DNA of 64,000 nt from Thalassospira sp. HJ (GTDB lineage Bacteria > Pseudomonadota > Alphaproteobacteria > Rhodospirillales > Thalassospiraceae), in the NCBI RefSeq assembly GCF_000948415.1, contig NZ_JYII01000010.1, positions 310,001 to 374,000 on the forward strand, read 5' to 3'. Positions 36,689 to 44,620 of this stretch are shown in pieces; the stretch's first letter is position 1, and each line of letters starts with the position of its first letter. Made by a program: the position numbers and the translations under genes. The notes beneath the pieces were generated by a model. The model worked only from the letters and a program-made list of their open reading frames with translations. It was not told where the DNA came from and did no database searches.

Positions 36689-37420
36689 ATGACATCTACA
36701 TTTTCAGGAAAGAAAGTCATCATCACCGGGGCCGGCAAGGGCATCGGACGTGCCTGTGCCCACACAATGGCCAAACGCGGTGCGTCCGTCATTGCCATGG
36801 CACGTACCCAAGATGACCTTGATGCGCTAGCGACCGAGATCGGTGCAGAGGGCATTCGTGTTGACCTGGCCGATAGCGATGCGGCGCGTGACGCGATGAA
36901 ATCAGTCGGCCCGGCGGATTACCTTATCAATTGCGCGGGGACGAATGTTCTCGAAAGCGTGCTTGAGATGACGGATGCGGGATATGAAACCGTCATGGGC
37001 ATCAATCTGCGTGCGGCCCTTGTCTGTGCGCAAGAGTTTGCGCGGGCCCGGGTGGCGGCCGGTGGCGGTGGGGCGATTGTCAATGTTACCTCGATCGCCG
37101 GGCATCGCGGCTTTGTTGATCACATGTGCTATGCCGCTTCCAAGGCGGGCTTGGAAGGCGCAACCCGGGTAATGGCCAAGGAACTTGGTCCGCATGGCAT
37201 TCGCGTCAATGCGGTCGCGCCAACCGTCACCATGACAGAATTGGCTGCTGCGGCTTGGTCGGACCCGGCCAAGCGTGATCCGATGATGGTGCGTCATCCC
37301 CATGGCCGATTTGCCGAGGTCGAAGAAGTCGCCCGATCCATCATCATGCTGCTTGATGACGATGCGTCCTTTGTCAGCGGCGCGGTTCTTCCTGTCGATG
37401 GCGGTTTTCTGGCTGTCTGA
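36689..37420 (+). CDS. SDR oxidoreductase, L-xylulose reductase-like
   Basis: A 243-residue short-chain dehydrogenase. The cofactor loop is TGAGKGIG (residues 12-19), the next motif is NCAG, and the catalytic Ser/Tyr/Lys triad is in VTSIAGHRG and CYAASKAG (Y-A-A-S-K). The MARTQDDLD segment after the second strand suggests NADP preference. The C-terminal part APTVTMTELAAAAWSDP followed by HGRFAEVEEVARSI strongly recalls dicarbonyl/L-xylulose reductase (human DCXR has PTVVMTSMGQATWSDP and GKFAEVEHV). That enzyme interconverts L-xylulose and xylitol. The start ATG 36689 has GGGGA upstream. Position after the SorC gene supports a role in pentitol metabolism. Confidence 0.88.
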   Translation: MTSTFSGKKVIITGAGKGIGRACAHTMAKRGASVIAMARTQDDLDALATEIGAEGIRVDLADSDAARDAMKSVGPADYLINCAGTNVLESVLEMTDAGYETVMGINLRAALVCAQEFARARVAAGGGGAIVNVTSIAGHRGFVDHMCYAASKAGLEGATRVMAKELGPHGIRVNAVAPTVTMTELAAAAWSDPAKRDPMMVRHPHGRFAEVEEVARSIIMLLDDDASFVSGAVLPVDGGFLAV

Positions 37421-37450
37421 TCCCCAACCTTATTCTTTCGGAGATGTATT

Positions 37451-38179
37451 ATGGCTCAATCACTTGCGGGCAAGATTGCCGTTGTCACCGGCGCTGCATC
37501 GGGCATTGGCCTGTCGACTACACGTGCGCTGCTGGATGTCGGCGCCAAGGTCGTGATGGTGGATTACAACAAGGATGCGCTGTTTGAACTGGTCAGTGAA
37601 CTTGGTGAAAACGCGATTGCCCAGCATACCAACCTGCTTGATGTAGATAGCTGTGCGGCGATGGTTCCCGAAATCCTTGAAAAGGTCGATCACATCGACA
37701 TTCTGCACTGTAATGCCGGGTCTTATATCGGCGGTGATCTGGTGGAAACCGATACCGCAACCATCGACCGGATGCTGAACTTGAACGTCAATGCGGTGAT
37801 GAAAAACGTCCGTGACGTGATCCCGCACATGCAGGAACGCGGTACTGGCGATATTATCGTTACCGCATCGGTAGCCGGACACATGCCCATTCAGTGGGAG
37901 CCGGTTTATTCCGGATCAAAATGGGCGATGACCTGCTTTGTCCAGACCATGCGTCGACAACTTAATAAAAACGGCATTCGCGTTGCCCAGGTTTCTCCGG
38001 GACCCGTCGTTTCAGCCCTTCTGGCCGATTGGCCGGAAGAAAACTTGCGCAAAGCCAAGGAAAACGGAGCATTGCTTGACCCCAGCGAGGTCTCTGATGC
38101 CGTAATTTACATGCTCTCACGTCCGCGTACGGTGACTATCCGTGACATGATCATCCTTCCGACTAACTTTGACATTTAA
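37451..38179 (+). CDS. SDR oxidoreductase, ribitol 2-dehydrogenase-like
   Basis: A 242-residue short-chain dehydrogenase. Cofactor loop TGAASGIG (14-21), NAG motif HCNAGSYIGG, and a catalytic YSGSK motif in WEPVYSGSKWAM. The ending VTIRDMIILPTNFDI and the segment VSPGPVVSALLADWPEENL are close to those I recall for ribitol 2-dehydrogenases (GPVVTALLDDWP, VTVRDIVILPNSVDL), which oxidise ribitol to D-ribulose with NAD. It lies 30 bases after the L-xylulose reductase-like gene with GGAG upstream of its ATG, and ends the plus-strand part of the polyol module. Confidence 0.88.
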   Translation: MAQSLAGKIAVVTGAASGIGLSTTRALLDVGAKVVMVDYNKDALFELVSELGENAIAQHTNLLDVDSCAAMVPEILEKVDHIDILHCNAGSYIGGDLVETDTATIDRMLNLNVNAVMKNVRDVIPHMQERGTGDIIVTASVAGHMPIQWEPVYSGSKWAMTCFVQTMRRQLNKNGIRVAQVSPGPVVSALLADWPEENLRKAKENGALLDPSEVSDAVIYMLSRPRTVTIRDMIILPTNFDI

Positions 38180-38247
38180 CCTTACAGCTACTTGGTTAAC
38201 GCTGTGATTGTTTCGGCAGATGTCGACTTTATCTACCCAAGCAGAAT

Positions 38248-38366
38248 TGTCAGCTTTTCTGTCAATTCTGCAGGTTTTTGTCATCTTTTGTGACAATCGA
38301 TGACAACTTATCTGGCAATCGAAACTGCTAAGGCGTTGATTTTGTGAGAAGTCGAATGTCATCTTT
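38248..38366 (+). repeat. Dispersed TGTCA-iteron repeat, copy B
   Basis: Second copy of the repeat found at 27263 and 60349, same orientation. The first 100 bases are nearly identical to copy A (shared runs such as TTTTGTGACAATCGATGACA); the distal iteron is degenerate (TGTCATCTTTCTGC) and the end diverges. It begins 69 bases after the ribitol-dehydrogenase-like gene and lies before the promoter of the TonB receptor, so it separates the polyol module from the iron module. The rest of the 38180-38605 gap holds the ICE box. Confidence 0.85.
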
Positions 38367-38517
38367 CTGCTTTCCCAAATCATCATATTTTTGAACGTGC
38401 ACCTGTATCCCGGACCTTTGTCATAGTTCGGGGTTTTGCAACGTGCTGCAATCGTGAAAGGCATTGTCAAAACGATTGGAACTGACTGGTTCGGTCGTGC
38501 GTTTTGCTCTGTGCATA

Positions 38518-38536
38518 ATTTAGAATAATTCTAAAT
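38518..38536. promoter_or_regulatory. ICE/Irr-type iron box
   Basis: TTTAGAAT-A-ATTCTAAA is a perfect palindrome around one central base (38519-38535), extended by one more A/T pair to 19 bases. It matches the iron-control element (TTTAGAA..TTCTAAA) bound by Irr in Alphaproteobacteria. It lies 70-90 bases before the TonB-dependent receptor start, where it could govern transcription in response to iron or haem status. Binding is inferred. Confidence 0.75.
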
Positions 38537-38605
38537 AACAATTATTGCGCTTGAGGGATGGTGATAATAAGAATACCTCGCATTTGCAAAGTGGGGTGTC
38601 TAACT

Positions 38606-40840
38606 GTGAAAAAAATTCAAAAAGAATCTGGCGGATATCGGATCAAATTGATGCAAACGAGCCTGGTCGCGTTGATGAGCACGTGGTCGTTTGAGGCGAT
38701 GGCACAAGACAATCTGTCGATGGATGACGAGACTGTTCTGGATACGGTGCATGTGATTGCGACGAAGGACCAGCTTAAGCAGTCACTTGGTGTTTCGACT
38801 ATTACAGCAGATGATTTGGCGAAAACACCGGTAGTGAATGATATCTCCGAGATCATTCGCAAGATGCCCGGTGTCAATTTTACCGGGGCCTCGACAAGTG
38901 GTGAGCGCGGGAACCAGCGTCAGATTGATATTCGCGGGATGGGGCCTGAGAACACCTTGATTCTGATTGATGGAAAACCGGTAATGTCACGAAATGCAGT
39001 CCGGCTTGGTCGATCAGGAGAACGTGATACGCGTGGCGATACCAGCTGGGTGCCACCAGAAGCGATCGAGCGCATTGAAGTGATCCGGGGGCCAGCTGCT
39101 GCGCGATATGGTTCCGGGGCATCGGGTGGTGTCGTTAACATCATCACCAAAAAGCCGGACGAATTTTCAGGTTCCATCACCACATTTGCCAATATTCCGG
39201 AAAACCCGGAAGAAGGTAAAACGTTTCGAACCAATTTCGTGGTTGGTGGACCAATCCATGAGAAAGTCTCATTGCAGCTGATCGGCGGTTATAGCCACCG
39301 GGATGCTGATGATCAGGCCATCAATGAATCTGATTCGGTGTCGGATTTTCCGGCTGCGGGCCGAGAAGGCGTCATCAATAAAGACATCAGTGCGAAACTG
39401 ACCCTGATGCCCAGTATGGACCATGAATTCGACGTCGAAGCGGGATACAGTCGCCAAGGCAACATTTATACGCGTGATAGCCAGCGTGCGCCAAACGGTG
39501 GATCACAAGACCGTTTGACGGAACTTGCCGGTACGGAAACCAATTCGATGGAGAGGCGCACGTTATCTCTGACGCATGAAGGTTTTTACGATTTTGGTGA
39601 TTCACTTAGCTACATCCAATGGGAAAATACCCAGAACCGGCGTTTGAACGAAGGTCTGTCGGGCGGTTCCGAAGGGGTCATTGGCAGTGATCTGGAATTC
39701 AGCAAAATTACGGTTGATAATCTGACAGCTAAAAGCGAATGGGATTTGCCATTCCATATGGGCTTTGACCAAAATGTCACGCTGGGGGCAGAGTTCCGCG
39801 GAGAGTGGATGCATAACCCCGTGTCAATCGGTCAGGAAATAACCGGCGCGTCGAGTATTCCCGGTATTCCGAGCGATCCCGATGACCGTGATCCGGATGC
39901 AGAGGCCTGGATGCAAGGTCTTTATGTCGAAGACAATATAATGTTGTCTGATGACTGGATGCTGACGCCGGGGCTTCGCGCCGATTATCAGGAAAGCTTC
40001 GGGATTCATTATAGCCCAAGCCTGAATACCAGCTATCAGATGACTGAAGAAGTCGCTTTCAAGCTTGGTGTTGCGCGCGCTTTCAAGGCACCAAACCTGT
40101 ATCAGGGTACGCCGGGATACTTGTTCTATTCACGTGGCAATGGTTGTGCTGCGGGTTACACATTGTCGGGCGGTTGCTATGTTGTTGGTAATGAGGACCT
40201 TGAACCGGAAACCAGCCTAAACAAGGAGTTTGGTGTTTCCTTTGCTGATCGCGACGGTTTGGCGGCAAGTGCAACCTATTTCCACAATACTTACAAGAAC
40301 CGTATTTCATCTGGTCAGGAGCTGCTGGGCTATGCGAATGCCGCCGAAACCGTCGGGATTTTCCAGTGGGAAAATGTCCCTGAAGCGGTCGTAGCCGGCT
40401 TTGAAGGTAATGTGACCTATCCAGTAACTGAAAATCTGTCCTGGACCACCAACTTTACCTATATGACTGAGTCCAAGAACAAGTCTGATGGTCAGCCCCT
40501 GAGCCTAATTCCGAAATATACCGTAAATAGTTGGCTTGACTGGCAGGCAACGGATGATTTGAATGTGGTCTTTGCGGCCACACGTTATGGCAAAACCAAT
40601 GCGGCGACCATTAACGGAGCAACCGGTGCAGAATTGACCAACAGCGAGCCGCGCAAACCATATCACCTGTTCAATATTGGCCTGAAATATGCGCTAAATA
40701 ACAGCTTTAGCCTATCGACCGGGATCAATAACATTCTGAATACGGAAATATTGCGCCGCGCAAGCGGAGCTCAAGCTGGTGCAAACACCTTCAATGAAGG
40801 TTCACGCTCTTACTATCTTTCTGTGACGGCAACGTTCTGA
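38606..40840 (+). CDS. TonB-dependent siderophore receptor (FepA type)
   Basis: An outer-membrane receptor of about 744 residues. After a signal peptide ending EAMA comes a TonB-box-like acidic stretch (DDETVLDTVHVIA) and a plug domain with RQIDIRGMGPENTLILIDG, GERDTRGDTSWVPPEAIERI and RGPAAARYGSGASGGVVNI, all close to FepA/enterobactin and catecholate receptors. The 22-strand barrel ends in SYYLSVTATF with terminal Phe. The start is not certain: GTG 38606 gives a normal basic n-region, ATG 38558 has GAGGG immediately against it, and ATG 38651 is also possible. The ICE box upstream and the siderophore ABC transporter at 44621-48292 support uptake of a ferric catecholate-type siderophore. Confidence 0.93.
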   Translation: MKKIQKESGGYRIKLMQTSLVALMSTWSFEAMAQDNLSMDDETVLDTVHVIATKDQLKQSLGVSTITADDLAKTPVVNDISEIIRKMPGVNFTGASTSGERGNQRQIDIRGMGPENTLILIDGKPVMSRNAVRLGRSGERDTRGDTSWVPPEAIERIEVIRGPAAARYGSGASGGVVNIITKKPDEFSGSITTFANIPENPEEGKTFRTNFVVGGPIHEKVSLQLIGGYSHRDADDQAINESDSVSDFPAAGREGVINKDISAKLTLMPSMDHEFDVEAGYSRQGNIYTRDSQRAPNGGSQDRLTELAGTETNSMERRTLSLTHEGFYDFGDSLSYIQWENTQNRRLNEGLSGGSEGVIGSDLEFSKITVDNLTAKSEWDLPFHMGFDQNVTLGAEFRGEWMHNPVSIGQEITGASSIPGIPSDPDDRDPDAEAWMQGLYVEDNIMLSDDWMLTPGLRADYQESFGIHYSPSLNTSYQMTEEVAFKLGVARAFKAPNLYQGTPGYLFYSRGNGCAAGYTLSGGCYVVGNEDLEPETSLNKEFGVSFADRDGLAASATYFHNTYKNRISSGQELLGYANAAETVGIFQWENVPEAVVAGFEGNVTYPVTENLSWTTNFTYMTESKNKSDGQPLSLIPKYTVNSWLDWQATDDLNVVFAATRYGKTNAATINGATGAELTNSEPRKPYHLFNIGLKYALNNSFSLSTGINNILNTEILRRASGAQAGANTFNEGSRSYYLSVTATF

Positions 40841-40880
40841 TCCGCGACCGGCTGATCTTTCAAAGGCTAACCTGCACATG

Positions 40881-40924
40881 AGAAGAGGCCCCGAACAACA
40901 GTATGTCCGGGGCCTCTTCTTTGT
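40881..40924 (+). terminator. Strong rho-independent terminator
   Basis: AGAAGAGGCCCCG (40881-40893) and CGGGGCCTCTTCT (40908-40920) form a perfect 13-bp stem with a 14-base loop, followed by TTGTTTG. It lies 40 bases after the TonB receptor stop codon and separates it from the convergent metallo-hydrolase gene. Confidence 0.85.
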
Positions 40925-40951
40925 TTGAAAATCGTGATTTATAGGGAAGGG

Positions 40952-41971
40952 TTATTGGTCTCTTTCAGCCAGTCTTTCCGCCTGGGCCAGGGTGCAGTAG
41001 TGCAGCAACTGGAACGCACCAAGAGCGTCTTCGCCGTCAACAAAGGGATGCTTGGTGTCAGGAGCTCGGCTTTGAAGATTTTGCATCTTTTCAACGGAAC
41101 CATCACGGCGCGGATGGTTTGACAGAAACACATCAACATTGTGATGCTCGGCTGCTTTTTCGAAGTTTTCTGCTGATTGGGCATATTCCCGGATGCGATC
41201 TTCTTTGGGGCCGAAGTTTAATCCCGTGCCACCCCAAAGCCCGACATGATGGCGCGTTTCGCCGTCTTGGACCGGGAAAATCAACGATACTGTTCCAGGC
41301 GTATGACCGGGCGTAACAAATAACATCACATTGGTATCACCCAGACTTATGGTTGCCCGGTCATTGATCGTGACATCGCGTTTCGGCGGTTTACCCCAGC
41401 GCGGATTTTGGATCATCTGTTCCGGGTCTTCGAGCATGTTCCAGTCCTGATCGCTCATCACGACTTTGGGGTGGAACTTGTTAACCAGATATTCCTGGCC
41501 ACCATAGTGATCACCGTGGCCGTGGGTGATAATAAGGTATTTGATATCTTTCGGATTGAGGCCAAGTTTGATCAGGCCGTCTTCGATATAGCGTTCCGCC
41601 TGATCATTATTGTTCAGAGCATCAACGAGAATGATCCCGTCACTGGTCTGAATGGCCCAGCTTGAAACAGACCGGTTGCCGACAAAGTACAAGTTGTCAA
41701 ACACACGGGTCGGTTCGACATAGGCTCCTTGCCGTTTTTTTTCGCGTTCCTCGGCGGAAAGTTCGCGTTTCTTGGTGCTTCCGGCTGGGCGGGATCCGGC
41801 GATGCGAAAGCGAGATGATAGATCACAAAGGTTATGCAGGCCGGGATAGTTTTCACCTGCTTTCAGTCCCTTGTCAGCCAGTTCTTGTGATGTCAGTGGT
41901 TTCGCATTTGCCGCAGTTGATACAAGGGCGAGCATCAAGCACATCACTGAGGCCGTTCCAATGGTCTTCAT
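40952..41971 (-). CDS. Secreted metallo-beta-lactamase-fold hydrolase
   Basis: A 339-residue protein with a signal peptide (MKTIGTASVMCLMLALVSTA, cleavage after ANA) and an MBL fold. The zinc motif is THGHGDHYGG (H-x-H-x-D-H), the next His is in VTPGHTPGTVSL, and a final His in LSNHPRRDGS. This order resembles the subclass B3-like group of secreted hydrolases, where similar proteins split lactones, esters or, in some cases, beta-lactams. Nothing here proves beta-lactamase activity. It is divergent from a LysR regulator 106 bases away, the usual arrangement for a regulator controlling its neighbour. Confidence 0.85.
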   Translation of the reverse strand: MKTIGTASVMCLMLALVSTAANAKPLTSQELADKGLKAGENYPGLHNLCDLSSRFRIAGSRPAGSTKKRELSAEEREKKRQGAYVEPTRVFDNLYFVGNRSVSSWAIQTSDGIILVDALNNNDQAERYIEDGLIKLGLNPKDIKYLIITHGHGDHYGGQEYLVNKFHPKVVMSDQDWNMLEDPEQMIQNPRWGKPPKRDVTINDRATISLGDTNVMLFVTPGHTPGTVSLIFPVQDGETRHHVGLWGGTGLNFGPKEDRIREYAQSAENFEKAAEHHNVDVFLSNHPRRDGSVEKMQNLQSRAPDTKHPFVDGEDALGAFQLLHYCTLAQAERLAERDQ

Positions 41972-42079
41972 AAAGCTACCGTATTTTGTGTGAGATTAAT
42001 CTTTATTCGCAACTGAATCTATGATCAAAAATACCGAACGAAAAGCGGGAATAACTGTTCATATTGATCGAAAAATTTG

Positions 42080-42970
42080 ATGAAAAATACCATTCCACGT
42101 ACCGACATTGAACATTGGGCGGTTTTGCGCGCTGCAGTACGATCGGGGAGCTTTGCCAAGGCGGCGCTTGAGATTAACCGCAGCCAATCATCAGTGAGCT
42201 ATGCAATTGCCGAATTGCAAAAGAAGCTGAATGTCGACCTTATCAGGACAGTCGGGCGTCGTGCTGTTTTGACCAAAACGGGAGAGCGTCTTTTGATGGC
42301 GGCCATTCCATTGATTGACGGTCTGAACCATCTTGAAGCGCGCGCATCTTTGATGGCAAGCGGGCAGAGGCCCTCTTTACGGGTTCTATGCGATTGTCTG
42401 TTTCCGCGCGACGTTCTTTTTTCTGCGATTACAGAACTGCAAAATCAGCATCCCCAGACCGAGGTTTCGGTTCAGGAGTTTGTCCGGAAACCGATTTCTT
42501 ATTTCAAGCCGGAAAGTTGGGATGTCGCGATCGGATATTGGGATGATAGCGGTTTGAACGCGACGCCTTTATTCGATATTGCACTTCGCCCGATTGTAAG
42601 AGCAGATCATCCAATCGCAAAGGTCACCGGATCAGAACTTGAAGAGCAATTAGCAACGATCCCACGCGTGGTCATGGACGTTGAAGATAAGGTCAATCAT
42701 GACTTTTTGCTCCCCGGGCAGTGGCGGGTCAATTCGCTTGATGCTGCAATTGCTGCCATTCGCTCGGGTAAATGTTATGGGTACGTTCCATGTCATAGTG
42801 TAAAAGACGACTTGCAGGCCGCGCGACTGGTGGAGATTCCTGTCTCATCAGACCTGCGTCGCATTCCTTTGGTTCTTGCGCTTGGTCGTCAGTTTGACGC
42901 GATGTCACTTGCATATGCTTTTGCAGATCTGGTGCGAGCTGAAGTCGCATCCGGACTTGGCGAACTATGA
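42080..42970 (+). CDS. LysR-family transcriptional regulator
   Basis: A 296-residue LysR-type regulator. The N-terminal winged helix-turn-helix reads VLRAAVRSGSFAKAALEINR followed by SQSSVSYAIAELQKKLNV, the standard LTTR pattern; the C-terminal periplasmic-binding-like domain begins near residue 90 (PSLRVLCDCLFPRDVL). The ATG at 42080 is preferred over TTG 42077. It is divergent from the metallo-hydrolase gene and converges on the HTH-TrpD2-like gene with a six-base gap. The effector cannot be read from the sequence. Confidence 0.92.
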   Translation: MKNTIPRTDIEHWAVLRAAVRSGSFAKAALEINRSQSSVSYAIAELQKKLNVDLIRTVGRRAVLTKTGERLLMAAIPLIDGLNHLEARASLMASGQRPSLRVLCDCLFPRDVLFSAITELQNQHPQTEVSVQEFVRKPISYFKPESWDVAIGYWDDSGLNATPLFDIALRPIVRADHPIAKVTGSELEEQLATIPRVVMDVEDKVNHDFLLPGQWRVNSLDAAIAAIRSGKCYGYVPCHSVKDDLQAARLVEIPVSSDLRRIPLVLALGRQFDAMSLAYAFADLVRAEVASGLGEL

Positions 42971-42976
42971 AAGTGG

Positions 42977-44482
42977 TTATTTGGACATTGCACGATTGCG
43001 ATCTCGCCATAAAATCTGCGCATGGGATAGTGCCGTTTCAAATGGCACGTCTGAATGCTGTGGTAAGCTGATCAGCGCCGCTGCAGTTGTATAGGTGATG
43101 ATATTTTCCGCCATTTCATCTGTTGCGGACCCGGTCCAGACAGCTTGCCAATGTTCGCGCTGCGTAAAGATATGTCTGGGTGGCGCATCGGCGATCATGC
43201 GATTTCCCGGTGCGATAGTGTCAAGCGATTGTCCGTTACAGATGCGGTAAAGCGGCGTTGTCTTTTGAGGCGCGATTTGCGCAAAATCTCTTACAGAGCC
43301 GACAATTGTCGCGTTTTGGTATTTCAACAGATGTGCAACGTCCCGGTAAAGGTCGCGCTTTGAAAGCTGAGCGGCCCCCAAGATAATGGACTTTGCATTC
43401 AGGGGATTTACCAGATGGCTAACATAATGAACCGGTAACCGGGTTTCGACCAGATGGTAAAGATCCAGCAATCCTTGCATTTGCGGTGAAATCGCACCCA
43501 GCGGCGCATATGCGATGTTTGAGGTGTTGAGGACCTGGCTGGCGTTTTCAAGCGTTGTGCATACCGGAATGGCGCAGTCGTTCATTGCCAGTTCAAGCTT
43601 TCCGCTATGTGGTCCGTTGCCAAAATAGCCGTGCAACAGAATTTTGTGACCTGCTTCTGCCAGAAGCCGCGCGGAGTGGATAAACCATGGTGCATGTCGC
43701 CAGTTGGCCGAGATATATGCCGGCCAGTCAAGATCCGGCTGAATGCCAGAGGGTGTGTTCGTTATGATGCTTTTGCGCACGGCCTCAATAAATCCGGCCA
43801 ATTCTGGCGCCGTGATACCGCGGTGCTGAATGGTCATCAACAATGCGCCGATCTGAATTTCATGGGCAAGGCCATTCAGGATAATATCAAAACAGTCTTT
43901 GGCTTCGCGTTGCGTGAGTGGCCGGCTTTTTCCCGGGCCAGGGCAGGTGACGGCAATGTATTTTGCCAGACGTTTGGCAGGCGATGCGCGGTGATCAATC
44001 TCTGAGATTTTTCTCGAGAGGGTTTCGGGCGTCGGCGATACATCAAGTTTCGGTTCGCGGCTAGAAGCCAATGGTGGCATCGGCAAAACCGTGGGGTGTT
44101 GCCATTCATTTTCCTCTGCCGCGGATGGGGTCTGATTGCGATCTGATGTTGGAAAAAGCAACTCGGAAGCTTCGTGCGCCAAGGCTCTCACGCGCAGGCG
44201 AAGCGATTCTGCAAGTGGTGTAGGGCGCATGCCTTGACCGGTGCGAATAAACAGCTCGTCATCATAAATCTTGCGCAATTCCGATAGGACTCGGCTCATA
44301 GCGGAAGTCTGAATGCCAACGTCTTCTGCGGCTTGTGTGACGCTGCCTACCCGTAAAAGAGAATCAAATGCAATCAACAAGCGGGTCTTTTGCATCACAG
44401 AGCTGTTTTTTTCGCTGCTTTGATGCTGATTTGCATTCTCAGCTGTTGCGGTGTGGCTGTTTTTCGTTAGTTTAGGCTGCAA
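42977..44482 (-). CDS. LysR-type HTH fused to a TrpD2-like (YbiB) phosphoribosyltransferase-fold domain
   Basis: A 501-residue fusion. Residues about 30-92 are a LysR winged helix (FDSLLRVGSVTQAAEDVGIQ, then MSRVLSELRKIYDDELFIRT). After a proline/serine-rich linker (110-160), residues 165-500 match the glycosyltransferase family 3 fold of TrpD/TrpD2: AKDCFDIILNGLAHEIQIGA, LLMTIQHRGITAPELAGFIE, ILLHGYFGNGPHSGK, and RLPVHYVSHLVNPLNAKSII. YbiB, the E. coli TrpD2 protein, binds DNA and lacks anthranilate transferase activity, so a HTH partner is meaningful. The start could be TTG 44482 or ATG 44395. It is divergent from the siderophore transporter operon. Confidence 0.85.
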   Translation of the reverse strand: MQPKLTKNSHTATAENANQHQSSEKNSSVMQKTRLLIAFDSLLRVGSVTQAAEDVGIQTSAMSRVLSELRKIYDDELFIRTGQGMRPTPLAESLRLRVRALAHEASELLFPTSDRNQTPSAAEENEWQHPTVLPMPPLASSREPKLDVSPTPETLSRKISEIDHRASPAKRLAKYIAVTCPGPGKSRPLTQREAKDCFDIILNGLAHEIQIGALLMTIQHRGITAPELAGFIEAVRKSIITNTPSGIQPDLDWPAYISANWRHAPWFIHSARLLAEAGHKILLHGYFGNGPHSGKLELAMNDCAIPVCTTLENASQVLNTSNIAYAPLGAISPQMQGLLDLYHLVETRLPVHYVSHLVNPLNAKSIILGAAQLSKRDLYRDVAHLLKYQNATIVGSVRDFAQIAPQKTTPLYRICNGQSLDTIAPGNRMIADAPPRHIFTQREHWQAVWTGSATDEMAENIITYTTAAALISLPQHSDVPFETALSHAQILWRDRNRAMSK

Positions 44483-44498
44483 TTTTCAATGATCACAA

Positions 44499-44515
44499 TT
44501 TGGAATTATTAAAAA
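44499..44515. promoter_or_regulatory. Weak ICE-like element before the siderophore transporter
   Basis: TTTGGAATTATTAAAAA agrees with the perfect box at 38519-38535 (TTTAGAATAATTCTAAA) in 13 of 17 positions; the left half is good (TTTGGAAT) and the right half is decayed. It is in the gap between the HTH-TrpD2-like gene and the siderophore-binding protein. It may be a weak Irr/Fur-type site or chance in AT-rich DNA. Confidence 0.3.
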
Positions 44516-44620
44516 ATTGTTCGGTTGCACGATCAAGGCAGAGGCAGGTAACTGAATAAGAAACTTGTTTCAGCAGATGCCAAGTTGATGATGCGGGTCT
44601 GGCAGATAAGGTGATTTGAT

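Noticed and set aside
40952-41971. Antibiotic-resistance carbapenemase
   Set aside because: Only the general MBL zinc motif is visible, and many secreted lactone and ester hydrolases share it. The context is siderophore uptake.
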